Assembly: GCF_003253745.1 (NCBI RefSeq)
Contig: NZ_MZXV01000032.1
Span: 806,001-870,000 of the forward strand
DNA length: 64,000 nt
From: Mesorhizobium kowhaii
GTDB taxonomy: Bacteria > Pseudomonadota > Alphaproteobacteria > Rhizobiales > Rhizobiaceae
Direction: 5' to 3'
The first letter of the stretch is position 1. The number at the start of each line of letters is the position of its first letter. Under the pieces are notes generated by a model, which was not told the origin of the DNA, did not search any database, and saw only the letters and a program-made list of their open reading frames with translations. A program made the position numbers and the translations under genes. Positions 26,676-36,798 of this stretch are shown here, piece by piece.

Positions 26676-27074
26676 ATGACCAAACGCGACGCGATCTTCC
26701 CTGCCGGCCGGCAGGCTCTCTACGAGATCAACCGTTACTCGGCGGCGATCCGCTCGGGCGACTTTCTGTTTGTCTCGGGCCAGGTCGGCAGCCGCGAGGA
26801 CGGGTCGGCCGAGCCGGTCTTCGAAAAGCAGGTCCAGCTTGCCTTCGACAATCTCGCGGCGGTGCTGAAGGCCGCCGGCTGCACATTCGACGACATCGTC
26901 GACGTGACCACTTTCCACACCGATCCGGCCACGCAATGGCCGGCGATTGACGCCGTTCGCCTGAAGGCGTTCGGCGAACCGCCCTACCCGAACTGGACCG
27001 CGGTGGGCGTGAACTGGCTGGCGGGCTTCGATTTTGAAATCAAGGTTATCGCGCGCCTTCCGCAGCCCGCCTGA
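26676..27074 (+). CDS. Rid family protein (YjgF/YER057c/UK114), non-canonical
   Basis: 132 aa from the ATG at 26676 (GGAG upstream; the frame opens earlier at 26487 but that stretch is operator DNA). Segments SGDFLFVSGQVGSREDG, QVQLAFDNLAAVLKAAGCTFDDIVDVTTF and FEIKVIARL are Rid hallmarks. Where RidA has the enamine/imine deaminase Arg after the Pro-rich turn, this has PPYPNWTAVGV, so the key Arg is absent and RidA-type deaminase activity is not expected. Confidence 0.85.
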   Translation: MTKRDAIFPAGRQALYEINRYSAAIRSGDFLFVSGQVGSREDGSAEPVFEKQVQLAFDNLAAVLKAAGCTFDDIVDVTTFHTDPATQWPAIDAVRLKAFGEPPYPNWTAVGVNWLAGFDFEIKVIARLPQPA

Positions 27075-27078
27075 TAGA

Positions 27079-27096
27079 TTGGCAGCAAGCTGCCAA
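27079..27096. terminator. Stem-loop between convergent genes
   Basis: Perfect TTGGCAG-CAAG-CTGCCAA hairpin in the 31-nt gap between the Rid gene and argB, which converge. No T-tract follows on either strand, so it may be a weak or factor-assisted terminator. Confidence 0.4.
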
Positions 27097-27105
27097 GGGT
27101 GTCGC

Positions 27106-27999
27106 TCAGGGCACGATCAGCGTGCCGGCGCCGTGTTCGGTGAAGAGTTCGAGCAGCACCGAATGCGGCGTCTTGCCGTTGAGGATGACGACGCCTTCGA
27201 CGCCGCGCTCGATCGCCTCGATGCAGGTCTCGACCTTGGGGATCATGCCGCCGGAGACCGTGCCGTCCCTGATCAGCGCTTTGGCCTCGGCCACGGTCAG
27301 TTCGTCGATCAGCTTCTTGTTCTTGTCGAGCACGCCTGGCACGTCGGTCAGGAACAGCAGGCGCGTTGCCTGGCAAGCGCCGGCAATGGCGCCGGCGAAG
27401 GTGTCGGCGTTGATGTTGTAGGTGTGGCCGTCGCGGCCGGGCGCCACCGGCGCCAACACCGGGATCATTTCGGAACGCGCCAGAAGATCGAGCAAGGTAC
27501 GGTCGACCTCGACCGGCTCGCCGACGAAGCCGAGATCGAGCACGCGCTCGATGTTGGAGTCCGGATCGATCATGGTCTTGCGCGCCTTTTCGGCAAAGAC
27601 CATGTTGCCGTCCTTGCCGCACAGGCCGATCGCCCATTCGCCCTCGGCGTTGATCAGCGCCACGATCTCCTTGTTGATCGAGCCGGCCAGCACCATCTCG
27701 ACGATTTCGACCGTCTTCTGGTCGGTGACGCGCAGGCCGCCTTCGAACTTCGATTCGATGCCCATCTTGGCCAGCATGGCGCCGATCTGCGGGCCGCCGC
27801 CATGGACGACAATCGGGTTGACACCCGATTGCTTCAAGAGCGCGATGTCGCGGGCGAAGGCCTTGCCGAGCTCGATATCGCCCATGGCGTGGCCGCCATA
27901 TTTCACCACGACGGTCTTGTGCTCATAGCGCTGCATGTAGGGCAACGCCCGCGAAAGCAGGGCGGCCTGCATTTCGGCGGTGGCGGTAATCTCCGTCAT
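27106..27999 (-). CDS. argB: Acetylglutamate kinase
   Basis: 297 aa from the ATG at 27999 (family-like [25 protein letters not shown]). Kinase motifs: [23 protein letters not shown], and the C-terminal [15 protein letters not shown]. It phosphorylates N-acetylglutamate in arginine synthesis. The frame stays open upstream to 28131 through two palindromic repeats, which would add 44 residues; that extension is repeat-derived and very unlikely to be translated. Confidence 0.96.
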   Translation of the reverse strand: MTEITATAEMQAALLSRALPYMQRYEHKTVVVKYGGHAMGDIELGKAFARDIALLKQSGVNPIVVHGGGPQIGAMLAKMGIESKFEGGLRVTDQKTVEIVEMVLAGSINKEIVALINAEGEWAIGLCGKDGNMVFAEKARKTMIDPDSNIERVLDLGFVGEPVEVDRTLLDLLARSEMIPVLAPVAPGRDGHTYNINADTFAGAIAGACQATRLLFLTDVPGVLDKNKKLIDELTVAEAKALIRDGTVSGGMIPKVETCIEAIERGVEGVVILNGKTPHSVLLELFTEHGAGTLIVP

Positions 28000-28024
28000 C
28001 GGCTTAGTTCCTGGCTCTTGGTTT

Positions 28025-28132
28025 ATACATGTCGTTGTCCCAAAAACCGCTGGACACTTTTGGGCGACATGCACTGGGTTTATGCATGTCGTTGTCCCAA
28101 AAACCGTCGGACGCTTTTGGGCGACATGCACT
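28025..28132. repeat. Tandem pair of palindromic repeats (module A)
   Basis: Two near-identical ~50-nt palindromes in tandem (about 28025-28074 and 28083-28132), each ATGTCGTTGTCCCAAAAACC...TTTTGGGCGACATGCA. They differ at a few positions. They lie just upstream of argB and are related to module A at 4806, 11620 and 17994. Only two copies and no spacers of constant length, so not a CRISPR. Confidence 0.8.
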
Positions 28133-28218
28133 TGGAAAGGACGGCGGCGTCTTAGCGGGAATTGGCGCCAGCCGCAAATGGCTTTGCTGTCATATTCGAG
28201 CGCCTCACGACGTCGTCA

Positions 28219-29715
28219 TCATGACGGCACCCTCAGCGGCGCCCTGCGGCCCAGCCAGCCCGAGATCTTCTCCATCTGCGCGGCAAGCGACAGCAGCGTC
28301 TCCTCGTCGCCCGGACGGCCGGCCGCCTGGATGCCGAGCGGCAGGCCGGCATCGGTGACATGCACCGGCAGCGCGATCGACGGCTGGCCGCTGACATTCT
28401 GGATCGCCGGCCAATGGGTGAACCAGAGGCTCTTGTCCATCATCTGGCCGAACAATGGCTTCAGCTTCAGCAAGACGCTGAGATGAAGCTTGTCGAGCAG
28501 GTTTTCGATGAATTCGTCGGCGCCTTTCGGGTCCATGCCGCCGCAGGCGAGCGGCGGATGGGCGATGATGGGCATCAGCACGGCATCATATTGCGCGGTC
28601 TCCGCGATCAGCTGCCGTGAGGCGGCATGCAGCCGCTGCAGGCCGGCATAGGTCTCGCCGGCCGACACCAGTTCACCGAAGCGGGCGACCACGCGCGTCG
28701 CCCGCTCGATGTCGCCCAAAACGGAACGGCCGACACGCAGTGCTTCGGCCCGCATCGTGCCGGCGACGGCAGAGGCCACGCTGCTGGCAAAATCGGCGAA
28801 GAAATCGCGGCCAATAAAGGGCAGGTCGATGTCCTCGACCGTATGGCCGCCCTCGCGGGCGAGCGCCACCGCAGTGTCGAGCGCAACAAGCGTCTCGGCC
28901 GAGACCGGCAGGCCAAGCGGCGACTTGCGGTACACGGCCAGCCTGAGCTTGCCGGGATCGCGCGCGGCAGCAGCGGTGAAGCTGCCTTTCGGCGGCAGCG
29001 CGGCATAGGGCGACAAAAGGTCGGGCCCGTGGGTGAGGTCGAGCAGCAGCGCGCAATCGCGCACCGAGCGGGTGAGCGCGTGGTCGACGACCATGCCGTA
29101 CCAGCTCTCGCTCACCAATGGCGTCAGCGGTATGCGGCCGCGCGAGGTCTTGAGGCCGACAAGCCCGGTGCAGGCGGCAGGCACCCGGATCGATCCGCCG
29201 CCATCCGAGGCATGCGCCACCGGCACCACACCGGCAGCGACCAGCGCTGCAGCACCGCCGGACGAGCCGCCGCTGGTATGGCCGGTGTTCCAGGGATTGC
29301 GGGTGATGCCGAAGGCCTTGGATTCTGTCATCAGGCGCAGCCCGTGTTCGGGCGACGTCGAAGTCACGATCGGAATGAGCCCGGCGGCGAGATAGCGGTC
29401 GGTCAGCACCGAATTGACATCGGCCAGCCATGCCGGAATGCGGCTGCCGCCATGCGTCGGCACGCCCTTGATGGCGATGCCGAGATCCTTGATGGCGAAG
29501 GGAACGCCGGCCAGCGGCAGCGAGCGGTCGACGGTCTTCGCGCGGGTCCGGGCGGCGTCATAGAGCGGCTCCGCGCTGGCGTTGATGTCGGGACGGGTGG
29601 CCTCGGCACGGGCGATCGCCGCTTCGGTCAGTTCGACCGGTGAGATCTCGCCCTTGCGGACCAGATCGGCAAGGCCGGTTGCGTCTTGCGCCCACAGTGT
29701 CTGTTCAACTGACAT
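28219..29715 (-). CDS. Amidase (amidase signature family)
   Basis: 498 aa from the ATG at 29715, preceded by a G-rich ribosome site. The Ser-cisSer-Lys triad is visible: Lys in VPFAIKDLG, Ser in GHTSGGSSGGAAAL, and Ser in SDGGGSIRVPAA. It is a free-standing amidase rather than GatA: no gatB or gatC nearby. The middle region (residues ~250-400) is variable. Substrate unknown. Confidence 0.9.
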   Translation of the reverse strand: MSVEQTLWAQDATGLADLVRKGEISPVELTEAAIARAEATRPDINASAEPLYDAARTRAKTVDRSLPLAGVPFAIKDLGIAIKGVPTHGGSRIPAWLADVNSVLTDRYLAAGLIPIVTSTSPEHGLRLMTESKAFGITRNPWNTGHTSGGSSGGAAALVAAGVVPVAHASDGGGSIRVPAACTGLVGLKTSRGRIPLTPLVSESWYGMVVDHALTRSVRDCALLLDLTHGPDLLSPYAALPPKGSFTAAAARDPGKLRLAVYRKSPLGLPVSAETLVALDTAVALAREGGHTVEDIDLPFIGRDFFADFASSVASAVAGTMRAEALRVGRSVLGDIERATRVVARFGELVSAGETYAGLQRLHAASRQLIAETAQYDAVLMPIIAHPPLACGGMDPKGADEFIENLLDKLHLSVLLKLKPLFGQMMDKSLWFTHWPAIQNVSGQPSIALPVHVTDAGLPLGIQAAGRPGDEETLLSLAAQMEKISGWLGRRAPLRVPS

Positions 29716-29867
29716 GCGCGTTCCCCCCACCATTGGGAAGACAAGCTAGCCAGTGGCGATTTCATTGGCAATCGACGGACAGATCCGGGCTGGCAATGTG
29801 GTAAGTCTGGCGTGCACAAGGCCATTTCCGTCGTTGCAAATACATGGCAATCCCCTAATTTGCCTGC

Positions 29868-30407
29868 ATGGCGCCGCAGGACATCACCAAGCTGATCGTC
29901 CGGACTTCGATGAAGGATCGGGCTGCGTTCGATCTGCTCTACCGGCAGACCAGCGCGAAACTTTTCGGTGTCTGCCTTCGTGTATTGAACGACCGGGGAG
30001 ATGCAGAAGAAGCCCTGCAGGAAGTCTTCGTCAAGATATGGACGAAGGCGGACCGTTTTGCCGTCTCAGACTTGAGCCCGATCTCCTGGCTGGTGGCGAT
30101 CGCGCGCAACCACGCGATCGATCGCGTCAGAGCGCGCCGCAAGCCCGCCCTCGATATCGATGCCGCGCTCGATGTGGCCGATCCGGCGCCGGGGCCTGAA
30201 GCGATGGTGGTGGCGGGCGGAGAATCCGAACGCATCCATCATTGTCTCGATGAGCTGGAAAAGGGCCGGGCGGCGGCCGTCCGGGGCGCCTATCTCAAGG
30301 GCGAGAGTTATGCCGAACTGGCGGAGCGCCATGGCGTGCCGTTGAACACGATGCGTACCTGGCTGCGCCGCAGCCTGTTGAAACTCAGAGAATGCCTGGA
30401 AAGATGA
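29868..30407 (+). CDS. ECF RNA polymerase sigma factor
   Basis: 179 aa. Sigma-70 region 2 covers residues ~20-90 (LRVLNDRGDAEEALQEVFVKIW) and region 4 covers ~125-175 (AAVRGAYLKGESYAELAERHGVPLNTMRTWLRRSLLKLRE). It is coupled by a 4-nt overlap to the anti-sigma gene, so the pair would form a cell-envelope signalling unit. The fasciclin gene downstream is a likely regulon member. Confidence 0.93.
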   Translation: MAPQDITKLIVRTSMKDRAAFDLLYRQTSAKLFGVCLRVLNDRGDAEEALQEVFVKIWTKADRFAVSDLSPISWLVAIARNHAIDRVRARRKPALDIDAALDVADPAPGPEAMVVAGGESERIHHCLDELEKGRAAAVRGAYLKGESYAELAERHGVPLNTMRTWLRRSLLKLRECLER

Positions 30408-31132
30408 CGCTGGCAGAGGACACCGGACCGGAACGTGGAGGCGACGACCTGCTCGCCGCCGAATACGTTCTCGGCGTGCTGCCGGCGGAGGAGCGGCAGA
30501 TTGCGTCCCGGCGCATCGACGCGGAGACCGAGTTCGCCCGTCTTGTCGACGGCTGGGAGGTCTCTCTCTCGCCGCTGGCCGCCGCCTACCCGGAAATCGA
30601 ACCGCCGGCTTCGGTCAAGGCTGCCGTCGATCGCCGCCTGTTCACGTCCACCGCGGCCGTGACCACGCCCGCTGAATCGCGCGGCGGGCTGTGGTCCAGC
30701 CTGGCCTTCTGGCGTGGCCTCGCAGCAGTGGCGGTCGCCGCGCTGGCGATCTACATAGCCGTACCCACCCTCAACCCGCCGGTCGAGCAGCCGCAGGCGC
30801 GCCTTGTCGCCTCGCTGGCCGCCGATGGCAGTGATGTCAAATATCTCGCCGTCTACGATGTCGCGCATCACGAGGTCGGCCTGTCGCATGTCTCCGGTGA
30901 GCGCGCCGCCGGCAAGGACTTCGAGCTGTGGATGATCGAGGGCAAGAACCCGCCAGTCTCGATGGGCGTCATCCCGGCCGGCGCGACGGCGCATATTGTC
31001 GTCTCGCCGGCTGCCCAGCAGAAGCTCGCCCAGGGCGCGGTGCTCGCCGTCAGCCTCGAACCGGCGGGCGGTTCGCCGACCGGACAGCCGACCGGACCGG
31101 TGGTCGCGGCGGGCGATCTGAAGAGCATCTGA
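30404..31132 (+). CDS. Anti-sigma factor (RskA/anti-sigma-K type)
   Basis: 242 aa from the ATG at 30404 overlapping the sigma stop; an ATG at 30392 is an alternative. N-terminal sigma-binding domain [19 protein letters not shown] pattern, one membrane helix near residues ~105-125 ([18 protein letters not shown]), then a periplasmic RskA-type domain ([23 protein letters not shown]). It would hold the ECF sigma factor inactive at the membrane until a signal releases it. Confidence 0.9.
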   Translation: MTLAEDTGPERGGDDLLAAEYVLGVLPAEERQIASRRIDAETEFARLVDGWEVSLSPLAAAYPEIEPPASVKAAVDRRLFTSTAAVTTPAESRGGLWSSLAFWRGLAAVAVAALAIYIAVPTLNPPVEQPQARLVASLAADGSDVKYLAVYDVAHHEVGLSHVSGERAAGKDFELWMIEGKNPPVSMGVIPAGATAHIVVSPAAQQKLAQGAVLAVSLEPAGGSPTGQPTGPVVAAGDLKSI

Positions 31133-31347
31133 CCGGGTTCCCTGCCGACAATAGAAGACTTTCAGTCTATCTTCCGCAGCTGATGTCTAATCGCGCCATT
31201 GAGCCGGCAAAACGCTTCGCGCGAAAATCTCCCGGCGACGTAAATAAAATTAAAAAAATCCCGATGTTTCTGAAACTCCCGCTTTTGTGTCCCGTATCTC
31301 CTCGCGTCCCCAAAGATGGGAAGAGAAAACCCGAGGAGTTTGACATC

Positions 31348-31905
31348 ATGCGTAGATACGCCACCCTTTTGCTTGCCAGCACGATCGCCGTTTCCGCTCT
31401 TGCCACCGCGGCCTATGCCGAAAACCCGATGGTTGGCGGCGCCGCCATGTATGCCAGCAAGAACATCGTCGAGAACGCCGTGAACTCGAAGGACCACACC
31501 ACGCTGGTTGCCGCCGTCAAGGCGGCCGGCCTGGTCGAGACCCTGCAGGGCGCCGGTCCCTTCACGGTGTTCGCGCCGACCAACGACGCCTTTGCCGCGC
31601 TGCCCGCCGGCACGGTCGAAACGCTGCTCAAGCCCGAGAACAAGGACAAGCTCACCAAGATCCTGACCTGTCATGTCATCGGCGCCAAGGCGATGGGGGC
31701 GGACGTCGCCGCGATGGCCAAGGCTGATGGCGGCGCCCACAAGGTCAAGACGGTTGGCGGTTGCGAACTGTCGCTCAAGGCAGACGGCGGCAAGGTCACC
31801 GTCACCGACGAGAACGGCAACGTCGCCAATGTGACGATCGCCGATGTCGAGCAGTCCAATGGCGTCATCCACGTCATCGACAAGGTTCTGCTCCCTAAAA
31901 TGTAA
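31348..31905 (+). CDS. Fasciclin domain secreted protein
   Basis: 185 aa with GAGGAG before the ATG at 31348. Signal peptide [24 protein letters not shown], then one FAS1 domain: [25 protein letters not shown] in the H1-like region and [13 protein letters not shown] at the end. Single-FAS1 secreted proteins mediate adhesion or envelope functions; a role in rhizobial surface interaction is known for Nex18 of Sinorhizobium. It lies 215 nt after the sigma/anti-sigma pair on the same strand. Confidence 0.93.
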   Translation: MRRYATLLLASTIAVSALATAAYAENPMVGGAAMYASKNIVENAVNSKDHTTLVAAVKAAGLVETLQGAGPFTVFAPTNDAFAALPAGTVETLLKPENKDKLTKILTCHVIGAKAMGADVAAMAKADGGAHKVKTVGGCELSLKADGGKVTVTDENGNVANVTIADVEQSNGVIHVIDKVLLPKM

Positions 31906-32010
31906 AAGGGGGGCGAAGATGTAACAAAGGGCTTGCTGCCGACGAAATTGCAGCAAGGGCTCTCTGCCGATTGCATGGTCTCGCTCCCGTGACCCGCAAT
32001 TGACCCGCGC

Positions 32011-32051
32011 ACTCCGCGCCGCCCACGTTCAGATGGGGAACGGCGCGGAGT
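32011..32051. repeat. 11-bp inverted repeat in the gap after the fasciclin gene
   Basis: Perfect ACTCCGCGCCG / CGGCGCGGAGT arms at 32011-32021 and 32041-32051. A second, smaller hairpin (CTTGCTGC...GCAGCAAG) lies at about 31932-31957. Neither has a T-tract. They may jointly end fasciclin transcription; apart from them the gap 31906-32136 shows nothing. Confidence 0.45.
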
Positions 32052-32136
32052 GTTCGTTCGAGGGGCCACCGTCACCGGCTTTTGATTTCCGCGGGGCGGT
32101 ATAGTTTGGCAAAAGAGACGACAGGAGGAACTGGTC

Positions 32137-32640
<504 letters not shown>

Positions 32641-32690
32641 AATAGTTCATCGGTTCGCGGACACGCAGAACCGCTCTATTGCTGGCCTAG

Positions 32691-32936
32691 TTACTCGAAG
32701 ATGAGTCGAACGGTCAAAGCGATTGTTACGACAAGTGGCAACACAGCGCCTAGCGCCATCATGGCAAGGATGTAGTAGAACCGGACGGGCTGGGTATCTC
32801 GGGAAACGTTGCCGGTGCGTTGGCTGACAACACCGGCCGCAGACCATCGGCGCAAGTTCGCCAAACAAATGCGAACCCACAATGGACAGCCGATCACACA
32901 CGCCACCAGCAGGACGGCAAGAACCCAAGTCTCCAT
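32691..32936 (-). CDS. Small two-helix membrane protein
   Basis: 81 aa with helices near residues 4-27 and 55-77 and a basic loop (RRWSAAGVVSQRTGNVSRDTQ) between. No ribosome site is evident before the ATG at 32936. Codon use looks less biased than its neighbours. It may be real but is weakly supported. Confidence 0.42.
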   Translation of the reverse strand: METWVLAVLLVACVIGCPLWVRICLANLRRWSAAGVVSQRTGNVSRDTQPVRFYYILAMMALGAVLPLVVTIALTVRLIFE

Positions 32937-33029
32937 TAAAATAAGGTATCGCGAGATGTTTTAATCATTCGTGCAGCCGGCCCCATTGCAGCCGGTTCGT
33001 AACGGCGGTTTAGGTCCAATCGGGATACG

Positions 33030-33064
33030 AAAAAACTCCGGGCTTGCGGCCCGGAGTTTTTTTG
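33030..33064 (-). terminator. Rho-independent terminator (bidirectional form)
   Basis: CTCCGGGC-TTGC-G-GCCCGGAG stem flanked by A6 on the left and T7 on the right, so it can act on both strands. It lies about 65 nt past the stop of the minus-strand DHA2 pump gene, which it most likely ends. Confidence 0.85.
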
Positions 33065-33128
33065 CGCGGTCAGAGCTTTCGGGCGTGGACTGGAGGAGCT
33101 TCCCGAAACTGCTGTCCACGTTTGGGTA

Positions 33129-34724
33129 TCAGTGGCCGCCACCACCACCGCCACCGACCGCTGCCGGCTTGCGGATCAGCACGGTGAACAGCCCGAGCGT
33201 CGCAAACAGCACCGTCAGCAGAAAGAACACGTCCATGAAGGACAGCAGCGCGGCCTGCTGCTGCACCATGCCCGACAGCTTGGAGATCGCAGCGCTGGTC
33301 GCGTCGAGGCCGGCGGTCTGCTCGAAATTGAGCGTCATGTTCTGCAGCTTTTGCTGCGCGGCGGCACTGCCCCACTGCACGTGCTCGGAGAGCCTTGCGT
33401 AGTGGAACGCGTTGCGGTCGATCAGCACGGTGTTGATGACGGCCAGGCCGACGGCGCCACCGAGGTTGCGGGTGAGATTGAACAGACCGGACGCATTCTT
33501 CAACCGGTCGGGCGGCAAGGTGCCGAGCGCCAGGTTGTTGATCGGTACCATGCACAGCATCATCGAACAGCCGCGCAGGATCTGCGGGATGAGCAGCTCA
33601 TAAAAATCCCAGTCGGCGGTCAGATGCGTCATCCACCAGGTTCCGGTGGCGAAGCCAAAGAAGCCGATCATCATCATCAGGCGCGGGTCCATCTTGCTCG
33701 ACAGGATGCCCGAGATCGGGGCGGTGACGAACATGGCCAGGCCGCTGACGAACAGCGCCTCGCCGATCATCATCGAATCGTAGCCGCGGATGCGCCCGAG
33801 GAACACCGGATAGAGATAGGTCAGGCCGTAGAGGCCGATGCCGATGACGAAGGAGAACAGCGAGCCGAAGGCAAAGTTGACGTTGCTGAACGCCTTCAGG
33901 TCGACGATCGGCTCCTCGGCGGTGAACACACGCCAGAAGAACAGCACGCCGCCCACGGTCATGACAACGGCGCAGATGAACACGCCCTGATCCTGCAGCC
34001 AGTCATTGTTGGGGCCTTCCTCGAGCACATACTCCATGCAGCCCAGGAACGCTGCCATGCCGGCGAGGCCCCACCAGTCGAACTTGCTGAACAGCTTGAG
34101 ATTGGGCTTGTCGAAGTCGATCAGCGACCAGGCCGCCGTCGTCACCAGGATGCCGGGCACGACATTGATGAGGAACAGCCAATGCCAGGACATGGCATGG
34201 CTGATATAGCCGCCGACGGTCGGGCCGATGGTCGGCGCCAGCGTCGCCACCAGGCCGATCATCGGCGAGACCACGGCGCGGCGCGAGGGCGGGAAAATGG
34301 TGAAGGCAGCGGCAAAGACGCTCGGGATCATGCCACCGCCGATGAAGCCCTGGACGGCACGGTAGACGATCATCTGGTCGATGTTGGTCGCGGTCGCGGC
34401 CAGCGCGCTGGCCGCGGTGAAGCCAGCCGCCGAGATCGTGAACAGCACGCGTGTCGACAGCATCCGGCTGAGGAAACCCGACAGCGGGATCATCACCACC
34501 TCGGCGATCAGATAGGCGGTCTGCACCCACGGAATCTCGTCGGAACTGGCACTCAGGCCGGCCTGGATCTCGGCCAGCGAAGCCGAGACGATCTGGATGT
34601 CCAGGATGGCCATGAACATGCCGAACACCATCGCCAGGAAGGCGATGACGCGCCGCGTCGAGATGGTGTCAGGCACAGCCGGCCTCGCCGGCGGCGCTCC
34701 TGCTGTCAGGGTTGCGGTAGCCAT
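33129..34724 (-). CDS. emrB: DHA2 family MFS drug efflux permease (EmrB-like)
   Basis: 531 aa from the ATG at 34724 (GGGGAG upstream). Fourteen membrane helices expected for DHA2; motif A/C-like signatures ILDIQIVSASLAEIQAGL, RAVQGFIGGGMIPSVF and GPTVGGYISHAMSWHWLFLINVVPG. It would work with the preceding HlyD-type adaptor gene (22-nt gap) and an outer-membrane channel to expel toxic compounds. The C-terminus ends in a run of eight Gly followed by His, an unusual tail. Confidence 0.93.
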   Translation of the reverse strand: MATATLTAGAPPARPAVPDTISTRRVIAFLAMVFGMFMAILDIQIVSASLAEIQAGLSASSDEIPWVQTAYLIAEVVMIPLSGFLSRMLSTRVLFTISAAGFTAASALAATATNIDQMIVYRAVQGFIGGGMIPSVFAAAFTIFPPSRRAVVSPMIGLVATLAPTIGPTVGGYISHAMSWHWLFLINVVPGILVTTAAWSLIDFDKPNLKLFSKFDWWGLAGMAAFLGCMEYVLEEGPNNDWLQDQGVFICAVVMTVGGVLFFWRVFTAEEPIVDLKAFSNVNFAFGSLFSFVIGIGLYGLTYLYPVFLGRIRGYDSMMIGEALFVSGLAMFVTAPISGILSSKMDPRLMMMIGFFGFATGTWWMTHLTADWDFYELLIPQILRGCSMMLCMVPINNLALGTLPPDRLKNASGLFNLTRNLGGAVGLAVINTVLIDRNAFHYARLSEHVQWGSAAAQQKLQNMTLNFEQTAGLDATSAAISKLSGMVQQQAALLSFMDVFFLLTVLFATLGLFTVLIRKPAAVGGGGGGGH

Positions 34725-34746
34725 GGCATTGCTCCCCGGCGGCCGC

Positions 34747-35928
34747 TCAGTTCGAGGCCGAGGGCGCGGTACGGCTGTCGACGGCGACGACGACACTCAG
34801 GCCGGCGCGCAGCCTGCCGCTCTTCAGCACGTCGGCCGGCACATCGATGCGGACCGGGACGCGCTGCACGACCTTGGTGAAATTGCCGGTAGCGTTTTCG
34901 GGCGGCAGCAGCGAGAACACTGCACCCGAAGCCGGCGCCAGCGACGAGACGGTTCCCTCGAAATCCTGGCCGTCGGTCGCGTCGACCGCGATCTTGACCT
35001 TCTCGCCGGGAACCAGCCGGGCAAGCTGCGTCTCCTTGAAGTTGGCGACGATGTAGAGCTTGTCCATCGGCACGATGACGGCGAGCTTCTGGCCGGGGCT
35101 GACGAGATCGCCCTGCTCGACCGAGCGGTTGCCGACGACGCCGTCATAAGGCGCCTTGAGCACGGTGAAGGAAAGATCGCGCACGGCCTTGTCGTGGCCG
35201 AGCTGCAGCGATGCCAGCGTGCTTGCCGATTCGGCGCGCTGCGCCTGCAGCACACCGATATTGGCCTGTGCCGCGGCGATCTGCGCGTCGGCACCGACAA
35301 GGGCGGCATTGGCCTGCTGGACCGCCGTCTGGGCATCGTCCAGCTGTGCCTGCGTGCCGACATGCGTCTTGAGCAGTTGCGAGGCGCGCGCCGCGACCTT
35401 CGCCGCATTGTCGGCTGCGGCCTGGTCAGCGACTTTCTGTGCCTGCGCCTGCTGAAGCGAGGCGCGCGCCGCTTGCGTCTGGGCGTCGATACGGTCGAGC
35501 GTCTTGCTCAAGGTGGCGATCTGCGCCTCAGCCTGGGCGACGGCGATCTTGTAGTCGCCGTCATCGACGACGAGCAGCGGGTCGCCAGCCTTGACCTGCT
35601 GGTTCTCGCTCACCTTGACCTGATCGACATAGCCGGAAATCTTGGGTGAGATGAACGCCATGTCGGCCTGGACATAAGCGTCGTCCGTCGAAATCATGAA
35701 GCGGCCCGTGGTCCAGTAATTGTAACCGTACCAGGCGCCGGCGCTCAGCAAGGCGACGCCGATGATCGGCAGCAGCAAGGAGCGCACCGAGCGCTTCTTC
35801 TTGGCTGGTGCTTCCACCGGCGTGTTGACGGCAGGCTGGAAAGGCACTTCGGGTGCTTCCGTCGCCGGGGCGACCTTGGCATTGGGGAAAGGACGGACTT
35901 CGGCGGTGGTTGGCGCGTTCGAGGACAT
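34747..35928 (-). CDS. emrA: HlyD/EmrA family membrane fusion protein
   Basis: 393 aa. Cytosolic N-terminus, one membrane helix (residues ~48-68, RSLLLPIIGVALLSAGAWYGYNYW), biotinyl-lipoyl halves around SPKISGYVDQVKVSENQQVKAGDPLL and APYDGVVGNRSVEQGD, and a long coiled-coil hairpin between. Periplasmic adaptor for the EmrB-like pump encoded next. Its promoter region holds two palindromes shared with the divergent TetR gene. Confidence 0.93.
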   Translation of the reverse strand: MSSNAPTTAEVRPFPNAKVAPATEAPEVPFQPAVNTPVEAPAKKKRSVRSLLLPIIGVALLSAGAWYGYNYWTTGRFMISTDDAYVQADMAFISPKISGYVDQVKVSENQQVKAGDPLLVVDDGDYKIAVAQAEAQIATLSKTLDRIDAQTQAARASLQQAQAQKVADQAAADNAAKVAARASQLLKTHVGTQAQLDDAQTAVQQANAALVGADAQIAAAQANIGVLQAQRAESASTLASLQLGHDKAVRDLSFTVLKAPYDGVVGNRSVEQGDLVSPGQKLAVIVPMDKLYIVANFKETQLARLVPGEKVKIAVDATDGQDFEGTVSSLAPASGAVFSLLPPENATGNFTKVVQRVPVRIDVPADVLKSGRLRAGLSVVVAVDSRTAPSASN

Positions 35929-35948
35929 GACATCTCTCTAAAATAAAG

Positions 35949-36036
35949 CTATAATACTGAACCGTTCGGTTCGATCCGACCGTTGACATAGCGCGGAAAC
36001 AGGACCATATCAAGGGCAATCGAACCGGTTGGTTCG
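35949..36036. promoter_or_regulatory. Divergent promoter with two TetR-type operators
   Basis: Two inverted repeats with matching half-sites: GAACCG-TT-CGGTTC (35959-35972) and CGAACC-GGTT-GGTTCG (36021-36036). The first lies next to a TATTAT -10 candidate (about 35949-35956, minus strand) for emrAB; the second lies 25-40 nt before the TetR start. This is the expected layout for a TetR protein repressing both itself and the pump. Confidence 0.75.
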
Positions 36037-36060
36037 AATTATTTTCGAGGTGTGACTTTT

Positions 36061-36792
36061 ATGGCCGAAGCCTTACCCAATGTTGACAGGGACCTGTGCG
36101 ATTTGCCGGAGAGCCTGCGTCGTGGGCGCCCTGCAGCGGGCCAGGATCCGGTCAAGCGCAGCCAGATCATCGAGGGCGCCCGTCGTGTGTTCATCGACAA
36201 GGGCTTCGAGGCCGCCTCCATGAATGACATCACGCGCGAGGCCGGTGTCTCCAAAGGCACCATCTATGTCTACTTCGCCAACAAGGAAGAGCTGTTTGAA
36301 GCGCTGATCGAGGAAGAGCGCGGCACGATCTTCAAGAACATGTATGACGTGCTTGATAACGCCGACGACCTGCGCGAGACGCTGGTGAAGTTCGGCAAGG
36401 TTCTTGCCCTCAAGATCACCTCGGCCAAGGTTATCCAGGCGCAGCGCACGGTGATCGGCGCATCCGACCGGATTCCCGAGCTTGGCGCGCGTTTTTACGA
36501 ACGCGGCCCCAAACGCGGTCATGACAAGGTCGCGGCCTTTCTCGATGCCGCCATCGAGCGCGGCTTGCTGCGGATCGAGGATGTCGATCTTGCCGCCTAT
36601 CAGTTCACCGAACTGTGCCTGGCCGGTCTTTTCAGGCAGTGCATCTTCGCCTACCGCACCAAAGCCCCGAGCCAGGAAGAAATCGACCACATCGTCAGGT
36701 CCGGCGTCGGCATGTTCCTGAAGACCTACGGCACCGAAAGCCTTGCTGCGGAAGAAAGCCACCAGACGATTGCAATCGAGGCTAAGCCCTAG
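36061..36792 (+). CDS. TetR/AcrR family transcriptional regulator
   Basis: 243 aa from the ATG at 36061. TetR HTH at residues ~35-80: RSQIIEGARRVFIDKGFEAASMNDITREAGVSKGTIYVYFANKEELFEALI. The C-terminal half is the ligand-binding helical domain with a C-terminal TetR_C-like segment. Divergent from emrAB; likely represses it through the two palindromes in the gap. Confidence 0.93.
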   Translation: MAEALPNVDRDLCDLPESLRRGRPAAGQDPVKRSQIIEGARRVFIDKGFEAASMNDITREAGVSKGTIYVYFANKEELFEALIEEERGTIFKNMYDVLDNADDLRETLVKFGKVLALKITSAKVIQAQRTVIGASDRIPELGARFYERGPKRGHDKVAAFLDAAIERGLLRIEDVDLAAYQFTELCLAGLFRQCIFAYRTKAPSQEEIDHIVRSGVGMFLKTYGTESLAAEESHQTIAIEAKP

Positions 36793-36798
36793 GTATTT

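Noticed and set aside
28000..28131. 44-residue N-terminal extension of argB
   Set aside because: The extension is the translation of two tandem palindromic repeats and has no ribosome site; the family-like start is at 27999.
28025..28132. Possible CRISPR array
   Set aside because: Only two copies, each a palindrome of the same family found singly elsewhere; no spacers and no cas genes.
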